Shown piece by piece: positions 1 through 8,537 of a stretch of 64,000 nucleotides of DNA. Origin of the DNA: Gilvimarinus japonicus (GTDB lineage: Bacteria; Pseudomonadota; Gammaproteobacteria; Pseudomonadales; Cellvibrionaceae). Positions within the stretch are counted from its first letter, which is position 1, and every line of letters starts with the position of its first letter. Below the pieces are notes generated by a model. That model was not told the origin of the DNA and did not search any database. It saw only the letters and a program-made list of their open reading frames with translations. The DNA is taken from NCBI RefSeq assembly GCF_042847215.1, contig NZ_AP031500.1:806001-870000 (forward strand), read 5' to 3'. The position numbers and the translations under genes were made by a program.

Positions 1-224
1 AGATCTTTGGTTTTTTCGTCAATCGTCTCCATGGTTTTATTGATTTTACCGAGTACGCCACCTTTTTTTCTGGGTGGTTTCCTTTTGCCGTTGTTATCTT
101 TTTCGTTACGTTCGGGTGTCGGCTTGCAGTGTTTTTCTATCTCTTTTTTGTCTGATTTACAGGATTCTTTGGTTGAGGCTACCGACATGAAGTGCGATGA
201 GACGGTGTTGGGCTGTGTTCCCAT
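1..224 (-). CDS. Partial ORF after the PAAR-like gene; possible effector C-terminal part
   Basis: An open frame without stop runs from an ATG at 224 to the left edge (74 codons visible). The product is hydrophilic, lysine-rich and has two cysteines (motif CKSDKKEIEKHC). It begins 13 bases after the stop of the DUF4150 gene and lies in the +1 frame relative to it. In DUF4150/PAAR-like effectors the domain is normally followed, in the same protein, by a linker with spaced cysteines and lysines and then a toxin domain, so this ORF looks like that continuation. It may be a separate, coupled gene (an AGGA lies upstream) or the second half of a frameshifted effector. The toxin part, if any, is outside the window. 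Confidence 0.5.
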   Translation of the reverse strand, partial: MGTQPNTVSSHFMSVASTKESCKSDKKEIEKHCKPTPERNEKDNNGKRKPPRKKGGVLGKINKTMETIDEKTKD

Positions 225-237
225 GATTGTCGATATC

Positions 238-633
238 CTATCCGTGGTTGTGGGTGGTGGAATGCATGTTACAGCACACGTTGAGACCTTCAATTTTTAC
301 GTCTTGCGACCAGTCGGTAAAATAGGTTTTGCCCTTAATAGTGGCGGTGCTCAACCCTTGGCTAAAGTTTTTGGTGGCTGGCTCGTTGCCGGTGCTTTTA
401 TCCAAGTACGATTGGTCTTTTAACGCGACTGCGGAATTACCAATACAGACGCTGGTAGAGCCTTTCTTAAGGTTGCTGGCAAAGTTGCTGTTGGGGTAGG
501 GGATTAACAGAGGCCCTGCGCCGGGTGCGGGCGGGCTCCAGCAGGAGTCTGGAAAGGCCGCTACTGCTACCCCGTCCTGACCAACTGATTTGCAGCAGAT
601 TTCTTGATCGTTTGCGTACACGTAAGTTCTCAT
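238..633 (-). CDS. DUF4150 / PAAR-like T6SS spike-tip protein
   Basis: This 131-residue protein is a near-complete DUF4150 (Tox-PAAR-like) domain: N-terminal VYANDQEICCKS, a proline-rich IPYPNSNFAS segment, KDQSYLDKSTGNEPATK, and a C-terminal GKTYFTDWSQDVKIEG followed by HSTTHNHG. Proteins of this family cap the VgrG spike and carry toxins in type VI secretion. It stops exactly where the family usually continues into a linker and toxin. Its start overlaps the ketosynthase-like gene by 4 bases, so it belongs to the vgrG effector operon. The family call is firm. Whether the gene is naturally short or broken by a frameshift is open. Confidence 0.85.
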   Translation of the reverse strand: MRTYVYANDQEICCKSVGQDGVAVAAFPDSCWSPPAPGAGPLLIPYPNSNFASNLKKGSTSVCIGNSAVALKDQSYLDKSTGNEPATKNFSQGLSTATIKGKTYFTDWSQDVKIEGLNVCCNMHSTTHNHG

Positions 634-1703
634 AGGGTAGGTTCCCGGTGTGGTGTGTGTGATGCCGATAAGGCAATGGCGGTTCGTAAGCCATCATCGT
701 TGGCTAGATGGGCAATGCTTGGCCCAAGAGTTACGCTGCTCGATAGCCTGCTTGCCCATGCGAGCATCAGCGGCCCTGTGGCTGCGCCGATCTCGCCAGT
801 GCAGTCGGCGGTTGTTTGGGTGCTGAGCTGTTTAAGCCCTCTAGCACCCAAACGGGTTAACGCATGTGCGGCTTCTCGGGCAAAGGAGCTCTCTCCGTTC
901 TGATCGGAATACCGGTGGGTGTAAGCCGAATAGGGGATGCTTGATTGCGTTATAGCTTGTGCGAGCGCATGCGTTAGCTCAAAGGCACGGTTGGGGGCGG
1001 TGTTATTGGTTGGCCGCTGCTCTTGGGTGACCCCTACGCCAAGAATTGTTGTGGTATCTGCTGAGCTTTCTTGACGGCTCACGATGATAGCGGCGGCGGC
1101 TTCACCGGGAATAAAACCGTCGCTGTTTTGTGCTGTGTATAACCGTTGCTGCCCTGCATAGTGGTTGATGGTGGCACTGTCTAAAAATGAGTCAGCCCCA
1201 GCGATAATGATGTTGTTGATCGGCTCGGATACCAGCCATTGCTGCGCGAGCTGTAAGGCGATTCCTATACCGGCACGCCCCGAGGTGATGATGCGAGAGT
1301 TTTCATGAAAATCTGTATTTGTGTGCTGCTGTATTGCGCTGAAAATATCGCGATAAAAGTGATCGTTACTATGCGGTCGGTCGCGTTCGGCGGCCAGTAG
1401 CAGTAGTGGGGTAGTTGATAAGTCAATAGGGCTGTTTTTCTGTGGATGCGAGGCATGGGTGATGCTCTCGTCTATGGCGAGTGCGCACCACTTTGCTAAG
1501 CGGTCAGAACCGGTTAGCTCTTCTGTGCTCATTTGCGCAACACGCAGAGATTCGTTTTTTGAATCGGTAAAGTTACTGTGGCTGAATTGATCCAGCCCAG
1601 CGCGCAGGGCGCAATCTACGGCGGTTAAGCTCATGCCTAGTGAGCAACAAATACCGGCGCCACTGATGTGCATGGGGCTGAATGTTTTGTTGGGCTGCAT
1701 CAT
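630..1703 (-). CDS. Ketosynthase/thiolase-fold protein of T6SS effector module, probably non-catalytic
   Basis: The 357-residue product resembles beta-ketoacyl-ACP synthases: N-terminal ISGAGICCSLG, a nucleophile-elbow-like stretch at about 138-153, IIIAGADSF at 165-173 and the DGFIPGEAAAAIIV motif near 196-209. The residues needed for catalysis seem lost. The elbow reads SGRAGIG, with arginine where the active cysteine is expected, and the usual TGH-GAAG motif reads TGEIGAATG (Glu304 instead of His). It sits between a DUF2169 adaptor and a PAAR-like gene with 4-base overlaps on both sides, so a role in effector folding or loading rather than fatty acid synthesis is inferred. The substitutions come from reading by eye, not from an alignment. 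Confidence 0.75.
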   Translation of the reverse strand: MMQPNKTFSPMHISGAGICCSLGMSLTAVDCALRAGLDQFSHSNFTDSKNESLRVAQMSTEELTGSDRLAKWCALAIDESITHASHPQKNSPIDLSTTPLLLLAAERDRPHSNDHFYRDIFSAIQQHTNTDFHENSRIITSGRAGIGIALQLAQQWLVSEPINNIIIAGADSFLDSATINHYAGQQRLYTAQNSDGFIPGEAAAAIIVSRQESSADTTTILGVGVTQEQRPTNNTAPNRAFELTHALAQAITQSSIPYSAYTHRYSDQNGESSFAREAAHALTRLGARGLKQLSTQTTADCTGEIGAATGPLMLAWASRLSSSVTLGPSIAHLANDDGLRTAIALSASHTPHREPTL

Positions 1704-2809
1704 AGGTTATCGCCGTTATTTTCTTGATTATTGCAGGGTTCGCAATTATCCGTGCCCATGACTCTGCTTTGCCACCACTGTTGGCTGACTTTGCCAACGG
1801 CGACACAGTTGATCTCGCGCAGGTTTTTTTGCAGCGGTGTGTGGCTGCGCCAAACGACCGAAAAGCGATTTTTCTCGGTTTCAAAAAACACGGTGTCGGC
1901 GTGGGCGCTGAGGGTTTCGGTGGTGTAGTTTTTGCGCAGTACCCGAACCGGCATGGGGCCAACGGCGGGCAACAAAAATTCGATGTGTGGGCGGTTTTTA
2001 ACTAGGTTTGCCAGTATCACAGTCTCGCCGCCTTGGGGGGCGGGCATTTGTTGATCGTGTGGGGCGGTTTGGTGAAAGCGCTCATCAAAATCTTCGGGCA
2101 AAAACGGGAATATGTTTTTTTGCCAATGCTCATCCATCGTCCCGGCATATTGCGCGCGCTGGCGCCAATGGCTGCCAATGGCGCCTAACGCAGCTGGGCG
2201 ATGCTTGCCTTGGCCGTGGGTAATGGCGTCGGTGGGGTACTCGAGGCTCGGCGCGCGCTGGTTGGCAAGCTGGTTGCGGGTGTGCTTGCTGGTCCAGCCT
2301 GTGCCTACCGGGTTGGGCAGGTAGGTGTCTATCGGGGCCGCCGCGTCTTTGGGGTTGCGGCTTAGGCTGCCGCCAAAGGCTAAATCGTAATGCAAAGGCA
2401 TGGTGGTAAAGAGGGCGGGCTGGGTTAAATACGGTATGCCTAACCGCTGGCGCCAGTATCGCTCGCCGGTAACGCGTACTGATTTAGCCAGTGCTCCGAT
2501 GCGAAAGCCGACCTCTAGAATGCGCAACGGTTTGCCCTGCGGGGTATGGGCGCAGGCATCAAAAATAATGTCGCAAGCGTTTTTGTGCAACGCAAAATCG
2601 TTGCCGTACACCATGGCGGTTAAGCCAGGCTCCCCCGTGTATTGATCTGAGTAACAAAACGCCGGCGCCGCCAACGGGCGAGGGCGCTGACCTGGCGGGG
2701 GAATGCTCCAGCTGGCCTTGGCGACGATGACGAGATGCTCTTGCCCGCGCACATCGAAAGCGGTGGATACGCTGGCGCTGAGCGCACGGTTGTTAACAAT
2801 TAATTCCAT
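1700..2809 (-). CDS. DUF2169 T6SS adaptor protein
   Basis: The frame opens further upstream, but the ATG at 2809 (protein start MELIVNNRALSAS, 369 residues) fits the family and lies 7 bases after the DUF6484 gene; the longer N-terminus would overlap that gene and looks non-native. DUF2169 proteins are found next to vgrG and PAAR-like effectors and are regarded as adaptors that load effectors on the spike. Features seen are VIVAKASWSIPP near the N-terminus, a central DLAFGGSLSRNP and a C-terminal stretch with CVAVGKVSQQWW. It overlaps the ketosynthase-like gene by 4 bases. Confidence 0.82.
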   Translation of the reverse strand: MELIVNNRALSASVSTAFDVRGQEHLVIVAKASWSIPPPGQRPRPLAAPAFCYSDQYTGEPGLTAMVYGNDFALHKNACDIIFDACAHTPQGKPLRILEVGFRIGALAKSVRVTGERYWRQRLGIPYLTQPALFTTMPLHYDLAFGGSLSRNPKDAAAPIDTYLPNPVGTGWTSKHTRNQLANQRAPSLEYPTDAITHGQGKHRPAALGAIGSHWRQRAQYAGTMDEHWQKNIFPFLPEDFDERFHQTAPHDQQMPAPQGGETVILANLVKNRPHIEFLLPAVGPMPVRVLRKNYTTETLSAHADTVFFETEKNRFSVVWRSHTPLQKNLREINCVAVGKVSQQWWQSRVMGTDNCEPCNNQENNGDNL

Positions 2810-2816
2810 GGGGTTC

Positions 2817-3389
2817 TCAGTTGATCTGCACCGATCCGCCACGGATGCGCTGGGAGGCATCCGCGTGACTGGTGATGTAACCGCCGCGCAGTTGTATGTG
2901 GCCGTCGGCGGTAAGCAAAATAACCGCTTCACCGCAGCGCAGCTCTAGTTCTTGTTCGGCCTCAATTAAAATGCGTGTGCCCTGTTGCTCGATGTGCAAC
3001 TCGGTGTTGTTATCCGGGGTTATCTCGCTGCTCGGAACCTCTGATACATCATGCGTTGGCGCGACAGCCGTGGGTGCTGAATGTTGCAATAGTCCCAGTA
3101 CGAGGGGGGCGCTGGGGTTGCCTGCCTCAAAACCAACCGCTACGCTTTGGCCTTGGTGAGCTTGGCTTAAGGCGACTAGGCTGCGCGCTGGCAAGTCGGA
3201 TAAGCCGTAGGTGTCTAGGGTGATGTAGGCGGTGCCGTGATCATCCAATCGCTCAAGCGTACCTATGACGATACCGTCAACCTTGTTGGGTAAACTTAAC
3301 CGCTCAGACGTGCGCGGACGTTGGATCAGTGTATCCAGCGCGTTGTCGGCCTGCTGGTGTGGGCCGTCTGAGGATGCATCAGTTTTCAA
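2817..3389 (-). CDS. DUF6484 protein, VgrG-linked
   Basis: A 190-residue protein with a central DUF6484-like domain (VDGIVIGTLERLDDHG, LPARSLVALSQAHQGQ, VAVGFEAGNPSAPLVLGLLQ). Its C-terminus has a short beta-rich segment (ILIEAEQELELRCGEAVILL) that resembles the repeating strands of VgrG and phage-spike tips. Such genes occur next to vgrG. A structural role at the spike tip or in adaptor contact is inferred; no enzymatic motif is present. It starts inside the end of vgrG (11-base overlap), so the two are translationally linked. Confidence 0.72.
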   Translation of the reverse strand: MKTDASSDGPHQQADNALDTLIQRPRTSERLSLPNKVDGIVIGTLERLDDHGTAYITLDTYGLSDLPARSLVALSQAHQGQSVAVGFEAGNPSAPLVLGLLQHSAPTAVAPTHDVSEVPSSEITPDNNTELHIEQQGTRILIEAEQELELRCGEAVILLTADGHIQLRGGYITSHADASQRIRGGSVQIN

Positions 3390-5661
3390 GGATTTTGTCC
3401 CCTTTTAACGTTAAGTTGCCATCGGCTTTTAAGGTTTGCTCGCCTTTGGCGTGAATGGTGATTTCTTGGCCATTAATGCTAAGCGTCCCATCACTCGTCA
3501 TCTCTAAACTCGCATCGCCCACCGTTAGGGTAATACTGTCCGCGTTCATGGTGATGTTGGCAGCGCCGCCAGCGGTTAGGCTAAATTCCTCACCTACGGT
3601 GGTGGTGTCGGTGGTGCCCACGGTGGTGGTTTGGCTTTGGCCGACGGTGACGCTTTTGCTGTAGCCGGTTTGCTCTGAGTTGCTGAGGCCGACGATGGTG
3701 TTCATGGCGGCGCCGACGTTTAGGCTGTAGGCGGCACCGACGTTGTCCATGCGCGCTAAGCCGACGTTTTGCATGCTGGCCTTGGCAATGGTTTCGTTTT
3801 TGTTGTCGCCGACGTTAATCGACCAGCTTTTGCCGATGTGATCGGTCTCGTTTTTACCAATGGTTTTATGGCGGTTATCGCCGACCGTAATACTCTCGTT
3901 TTTACCCACATCCTCGGTGCGGTTGTCGCCGATGCTGATGGTTTCGTTTTTATCGACGCGCTCTTGGCGGTTGCTGTGCAGGGTGATGGTTTCATCGCCG
4001 TCGACTTCTTCGGTGCGGGTTTTGTGCACGGTGATGGTTTCGTTGCCATCGACGGTTTCGGTTCGGTCGCGTTTTACCTGGGTGGTTTCATCGCGGTCGA
4101 TGGTTTTGGTGCGATCGTTCCCCACCCAGTGGGTTTCGTCGTTGTTGACTTCGATGTCTTGATTTTTTTGCGCGTGCAGCCAGATTTGCTCCTGGCCGAT
4201 TTTGTCTTCAAAGCGAAAGGCGTTGGCTTGCTCCCAGGTGCCGGCGGGCGTTGAGCGGGTTAAAAAGCCCGACTGGGTGGCGTTGGCCGGCAGCGACCAG
4301 GGCGCCGGTTGCAGGTTGTTGTACACACGGCTGGTAATCACGGGGCGATCGGGGTCGCCGTTTAGGTAATCCACCAAGACCTCTTGGCCGATACGCGGTA
4401 CGTGAATACCACCAAAGCCGGCGCCGGCCCAGGGGTGCGAGACACGAATCCAGCAGGAGCTGTTTTGGTCGCGGCCGCTGTAGCGATCCCAGTGAAAGTG
4501 GACTTTAACCCGGCCGTGCTCGTCGGTGTAAATCTCTTCGCCCGCGGGGCCGCTGACCACGGCGCTGTCGGGGCCGTGGGTAAGGGGTTTGCGGGTGAGG
4601 CGCGCGGGGCGGTAGGGCTCGTGGCTGGCATGTGCCTCAAATTGTACTTGCATCACAAACGGTGCGGCGCCGGTATCGGCTTCGTAATCGTTGGCCTGAA
4701 AGTCGTAGTCGCAAGCGACCATTAAATACTCTTGGTTGTGGTGCGCCTGCGGGTGCTGCTCCAGGGTGAGTAGGTAGCCGGGCGCAATGCCGCGCGCCGA
4801 GGCCTTGCCATAGCTGCGCTGGTGGGGGCTGCGCAGCTCTTCGACGCGCACTTTGGCGTAGCCGTCGCCGTCATCCACGTGGGGGTAGCTGCCCGGGTAG
4901 TCAAACACATCGAGTTTGCCAAACGGATGGTTGGCGGGTTGTGCGCGCTGGGTGTCGAGCAAGGCGCTGGCTTGCTCAAAGTTGTAGTCACGCGCTTGAT
5001 AACTGCCCGAGGTAACGCTGCCGGCGCCGTGCCAGCGGTCGATAAAGTCTTTATTGGGTTCGGTGGCGCCGGCCTCCTGAAACGGCAAGCTAGCGTACGC
5101 CGGTGCCGGGCTGGCCAAGCCGATGTCGTCGGTCATCACTAACGTGTGGCCGCTGGCACTGTGCTCAAAGTAAAACCAAATGCCCTCGTGCTCGAGCAGG
5201 CGCATCACAAAGTTAGCGTCGCTCTCGCGGTACTGCACGCAGTACTCCCAGTGGCGGTAGCGGCCGCACAGGTTAAAGCGACACTCAAACGGGTAGGCGG
5301 CCAGCACTTGTTTGACCATGTCGGGCACGCTTGAGTTTTGAAAAATGCGGTAGTCCTGGCGTTGGGTGGCGTACCACAACCACGGGCGCAGGCGCGCACG
5401 GTAAAGGTACTGGCGGCCGTGTTTGCCCAGGCTTTGAAACTCGGTGCACTGGCCGTTTAGGTGGCGCGTACCGCCGTCGGCCAGAGCCACCTCAAGGGTG
5501 AGAGGCTGGCCGAGTAAGTCGGCCGGGGTGATGTCGCCGCTGGGGCTGGTTAACGTCAGGTCAAACTGAAACAGTTGCGAGAGTGACTCGCGCCCTTGCA
5601 GTGCGCTAAAGCGCAGTTGCTCGGCGTCCAGCGGGCTGATGAGGTTGTATATGCGTTCCAT
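3379..5661 (-). CDS. vgrG: Type VI secretion spike protein VgrG (TssI)
   Basis: A 760-residue VgrG. The N-terminal gp27-like base begins MERIYNLISPLDAEQL and is followed by the gp5-type OB domain (DEHGRVKVHFHWDR, SCWIRVSHPWAGAGFGG, VDYLNGDPDRPVITS). The C-terminal beta-helix has 16-residue repeats of the type ETVDGNETITVH, then GGAANITMNADSITL and a GEQTLKADGNLTLKGDK tip. It trimerises into the puncturing spike on top of the Hcp tube. No extra C-terminal enzyme domain is present, so cargo must come through the DUF2169/DUF4150 genes downstream. clpV lies 11 bases upstream; DUF6484 overlaps the end. Confidence 0.96.
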   Translation of the reverse strand: MERIYNLISPLDAEQLRFSALQGRESLSQLFQFDLTLTSPSGDITPADLLGQPLTLEVALADGGTRHLNGQCTEFQSLGKHGRQYLYRARLRPWLWYATQRQDYRIFQNSSVPDMVKQVLAAYPFECRFNLCGRYRHWEYCVQYRESDANFVMRLLEHEGIWFYFEHSASGHTLVMTDDIGLASPAPAYASLPFQEAGATEPNKDFIDRWHGAGSVTSGSYQARDYNFEQASALLDTQRAQPANHPFGKLDVFDYPGSYPHVDDGDGYAKVRVEELRSPHQRSYGKASARGIAPGYLLTLEQHPQAHHNQEYLMVACDYDFQANDYEADTGAAPFVMQVQFEAHASHEPYRPARLTRKPLTHGPDSAVVSGPAGEEIYTDEHGRVKVHFHWDRYSGRDQNSSCWIRVSHPWAGAGFGGIHVPRIGQEVLVDYLNGDPDRPVITSRVYNNLQPAPWSLPANATQSGFLTRSTPAGTWEQANAFRFEDKIGQEQIWLHAQKNQDIEVNNDETHWVGNDRTKTIDRDETTQVKRDRTETVDGNETITVHKTRTEEVDGDETITLHSNRQERVDKNETISIGDNRTEDVGKNESITVGDNRHKTIGKNETDHIGKSWSINVGDNKNETIAKASMQNVGLARMDNVGAAYSLNVGAAMNTIVGLSNSEQTGYSKSVTVGQSQTTTVGTTDTTTVGEEFSLTAGGAANITMNADSITLTVGDASLEMTSDGTLSINGQEITIHAKGEQTLKADGNLTLKGDKILEN
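3835..4125 (-). repeat. 48-bp tandem coding repeat in the VgrG beta-helix
   Basis: About six units of 16 residues follow one another, each with an NET, DET or NES core (for example DGNETITVH, DGDETITLH, DKNETISIG, GKNESITVG, GKNETDHIG). They form the gp5-like triple-stranded beta-helix needle. The DNA units are imperfect repeats of 48 bases. Unit number could change by recombination and alter spike length. Confidence 0.8.
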
Positions 5662-5672
5662 GGGTTAATCCT

Positions 5673-8504
5673 TTATACCACGTCAAGGGCCGCCAACTGT
5701 TGGCGCGTGCCAGTGGGTAGGGCGGTGTGGGCGGCTGGCTCACTTTGTTGGGGCGAGAAGCTGTAGTAAAAATCGTCGTGCTCGGCGCTTAAATGAATGT
5801 GCGTTAAGGCGGCGCCCTGAGCCATGCGGGTCAGTAACTCGCGGCTAATAACTGGCAGTAAGTTGTGAGTCAGTATGGTGTCGATCATGCGACCGCCGGA
5901 CTCGACCTCGGTGCAGCGCTGAATCACTAAATCGATAGCGGCTTGGTCGTAGCTAAATTCGATATCGTGTTGCTCGCCGGTGCGCTTGGCAATTCGGTCG
6001 AGTTGCAACCTAACGATTTGTGCCAGCGTTTGGTTGCTGAGCGGGTAGTAGGGAATGACCACCAGACGCCCTAAAAATGCTGGCGGAAACACTTCGAGTA
6101 ATGGTTCGCGCATAGCGCGGGTTAGCGCATCGGGCTCGGGCATTAGCTCGGGGTCGCGGGTCAGGCTGGTTAGCCGCTCGGTGCCGGTGTTGGAAGTGAG
6201 CAATATGACGGTGTTGCGAAAATCAATCGCGCGGCCTTCGCCGTCTTCCATCCAGCCTTTATCAAATACCTGAAAAAACAACTCGTGAACGTCCGGGTGG
6301 GCTTTCTCGATTTCGTCGAGTAGCACTACCGAGTAGGGCTTGCGCCGCACGGCTTCGGTTAGGACGCCGCCCTCGCCATAACCGACGTAGCCGGGAGGCG
6401 CACCCTTTAAGGTGGATACAGTGTGAGCTTCCTGAAATTCACTCATGTTAATGGTAATAAGGTTTTGCTCACCGCCGTATAGGGTTTCGGCCAGCGCCAG
6501 CGCGGTTTCGGTTTTGCCGACGCCGGAGGGGCCGACCAACATAAATACGCCGATGGGTTTGTTGGGGGCGTCAAGGTGAGCGCGTGCGGTTTGAATGCGA
6601 CGGCTGATTTGTTCTAACGCGTGGCTTTGGCCGATAACTCGCTGATCGAGGTTGTCGGCTAGTTGCAACACGCTGGTGATTTCATCGCGCACCATGCGTC
6701 CTACGGGGATACCGGTCCAGTCGGCTACTACCGAGGCCACGGCGGTATCATCGACCGCAAGCAGCACTAATGGGTTCTCGCCTTGTAAATCGGTCAATTT
6801 TTGCATCGCTTGTTGATGGCGTTGTAGCAACTCCTCTAGCGTTGCTTGAGGCGCAGTTTGGGGTTGTGGCTCGTCGGCGCTGGGCGCGCTATTCGCATCT
6901 TCGTTCTGCTCGGTGGTTTGCGTGTTGTTTGAGTCGGATGCCGTTTTTTTCAAACGGTGCTGGTGGAGTTGTTGGCGCAGTTGCAATAGCTCATCGATCA
7001 ACTGTTGTTCTTGTTGCCAGCGCTGGGTAAGCTCGGCCTCTTGGCTCAGCAGTTGTGTTAATTGCTCTTGACACTGTTGCTCTTGGGCTTGGTTTGGTAA
7101 CCCTAGTGCTGCCTCGCGGGCGATGGTATCGGCTTGGATTTGCAAGCTGGTAATGGCGCGCTGGCAATCTTCGAGCTGGGCGGGGGTGGCATGTTGACTC
7201 ACGGCAACACGGGCGCAGACGGTGTCGAGTAAACTGATGGCTTTATCTGGCAGTTGCCGTGCGGGAATGTAGCGGTGCGATAGTTTAACGGCAGCGGTGA
7301 TCGCCTCGTCCAGCAGTAATACTTGGTGGTGTTTTTCTAAGTTGGCGCTGATGCCGCGCAACATGTTGATGGCTTTGGCCTCGTCGGGCTCACCCACTTG
7401 CACGATCTGGAAGCGACGGGTTAAGGCCGGATCTTTTTCGATGTATTTTTTGTACTCGCTCCAGGTGGTGGCACCAATGGTGCGCAATGTGCCACGGGCC
7501 AGGGCGGGTTTTAGCAGGTTGGCTGCGTCGCCGGTGCCAGCGGCGCCGCCAGCACCTACTAATGTATGAACCTCATCGATAAATAAAATAATGGGCTTGA
7601 CGCTGGCTTGCACTTCATCGATTACCTGGCGCAAGCGCTGTTCAAATTCGCCTTTCATACTCGCGCCCGCTTGCAGCAAGCCGATGTCCAGCAAACGTAA
7701 GCTCACGCTTTTTAACGGTGGCGGTACATCGCCCTGAGCTAAGCGTAATGCAAGCCCTTCGACGACGGCGGTTTTGCCTACACCGGCCTCGCCGGTTAGC
7801 AGTGGGTTGTTTTGTCGGCGACGCATTAGGATATCGATAATCTGCCTGATTTCGTCATCGCGACCGGTTACCGGGTCGATTTCACCGTTGCGCGCTTGCT
7901 CGGTTAAATCAACCGTAAACTGTTGCAGCGCTTGCTGTTTGCCCAGAGCACCGGGTGCCATAGCGCCGCTGGTTTCGCCGGGGGCGCCCAGTTGTAGCTC
8001 GCTGGTGTCGTTGGCGCTCAGTTGATCTTCGGGCGAGTCGGCAATAATGCCAAGTAACTTGTCGGCCAGTGTGTCGACTGAAATGCTCGCTAAGGTGGGG
8101 GAGATTTGCCCGAGTTTGTGTTTAAGGTTGGCGGTTTTGAGCAGCCCAAGTAAAAGCGTGCCACTGCGAACCCGGTTGTGGTTATACATTAAAGTGGCGT
8201 ATACCCAGGCGCGCTCGACGGCGTCTTCGACACTGGGTGATAAATCACTGATGACGTTGGCGCCGCTGGGAAGAGCTTCTAGTGCCTGTATTAGCTCGTT
8301 GGCAATCGCGCTGCTGTCGAGCTGGTAGTGTCGTACGATGCGGTGGAGGTCACTGTCATTAAGTTGCACAATTTGATGCAACCAGTGCGCTAATTCGACA
8401 TAAGGGTTGCCCCGCAATTTACAGAATACGGTGGCCCCTTCGATAGCCTTGTAGGCCAGCGAGTTTAGTTTACCGAACAGGGCGGTGCGGCTGATTTCAC
8501 TCAT
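5673..8504 (-). CDS. clpV: T6SS sheath-disassembly AAA+ ATPase ClpV (TssH)
   Basis: A 943-residue ClpB-class unfoldase. The order is an N-domain (1 to about 150), a first AAA+ module with Walker A GEAGVGKT at 238-245 and Walker B ILFIDEVHTLVG, a coiled-coil middle domain, and a second AAA+ module with GPSGVGKT and SVVLLDEIEKAHPDV. Its location among tss genes and the divergent N-domain mark it as ClpV, which recycles contracted TssB/TssC sheaths. The middle domain carries a low-complexity insert rich in Asn, Gln, Glu, Ala and Pro (around DSNNTQTTEQNEDANSAPSA). vgrG follows after 11 bases. Confidence 0.96.
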   Translation of the reverse strand: MSEISRTALFGKLNSLAYKAIEGATVFCKLRGNPYVELAHWLHQIVQLNDSDLHRIVRHYQLDSSAIANELIQALEALPSGANVISDLSPSVEDAVERAWVYATLMYNHNRVRSGTLLLGLLKTANLKHKLGQISPTLASISVDTLADKLLGIIADSPEDQLSANDTSELQLGAPGETSGAMAPGALGKQQALQQFTVDLTEQARNGEIDPVTGRDDEIRQIIDILMRRRQNNPLLTGEAGVGKTAVVEGLALRLAQGDVPPPLKSVSLRLLDIGLLQAGASMKGEFEQRLRQVIDEVQASVKPIILFIDEVHTLVGAGGAAGTGDAANLLKPALARGTLRTIGATTWSEYKKYIEKDPALTRRFQIVQVGEPDEAKAINMLRGISANLEKHHQVLLLDEAITAAVKLSHRYIPARQLPDKAISLLDTVCARVAVSQHATPAQLEDCQRAITSLQIQADTIAREAALGLPNQAQEQQCQEQLTQLLSQEAELTQRWQQEQQLIDELLQLRQQLHQHRLKKTASDSNNTQTTEQNEDANSAPSADEPQPQTAPQATLEELLQRHQQAMQKLTDLQGENPLVLLAVDDTAVASVVADWTGIPVGRMVRDEITSVLQLADNLDQRVIGQSHALEQISRRIQTARAHLDAPNKPIGVFMLVGPSGVGKTETALALAETLYGGEQNLITINMSEFQEAHTVSTLKGAPPGYVGYGEGGVLTEAVRRKPYSVVLLDEIEKAHPDVHELFFQVFDKGWMEDGEGRAIDFRNTVILLTSNTGTERLTSLTRDPELMPEPDALTRAMREPLLEVFPPAFLGRLVVIPYYPLSNQTLAQIVRLQLDRIAKRTGEQHDIEFSYDQAAIDLVIQRCTEVESGGRMIDTILTHNLLPVISRELLTRMAQGAALTHIHLSAEHDDFYYSFSPQQSEPAAHTALPTGTRQQLAALDVV

Positions 8505-8537
8505 AATGATTCCTAAATTGTCAAAACGCGGTGTGGC

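Noticed and set aside
2810..2932. Upstream start for the DUF2169 gene
   Set aside because: It overlaps the DUF6484 gene in another frame and adds a non-conserved leader; MELIVNN at 2809 matches the family.
3455..4254. Long plus-strand frames opposite the VgrG C-terminus
   Set aside because: They mirror the repetitive NET/VDG coding repeats of vgrG; their products are low complexity and the vgrG frame is unmistakable.
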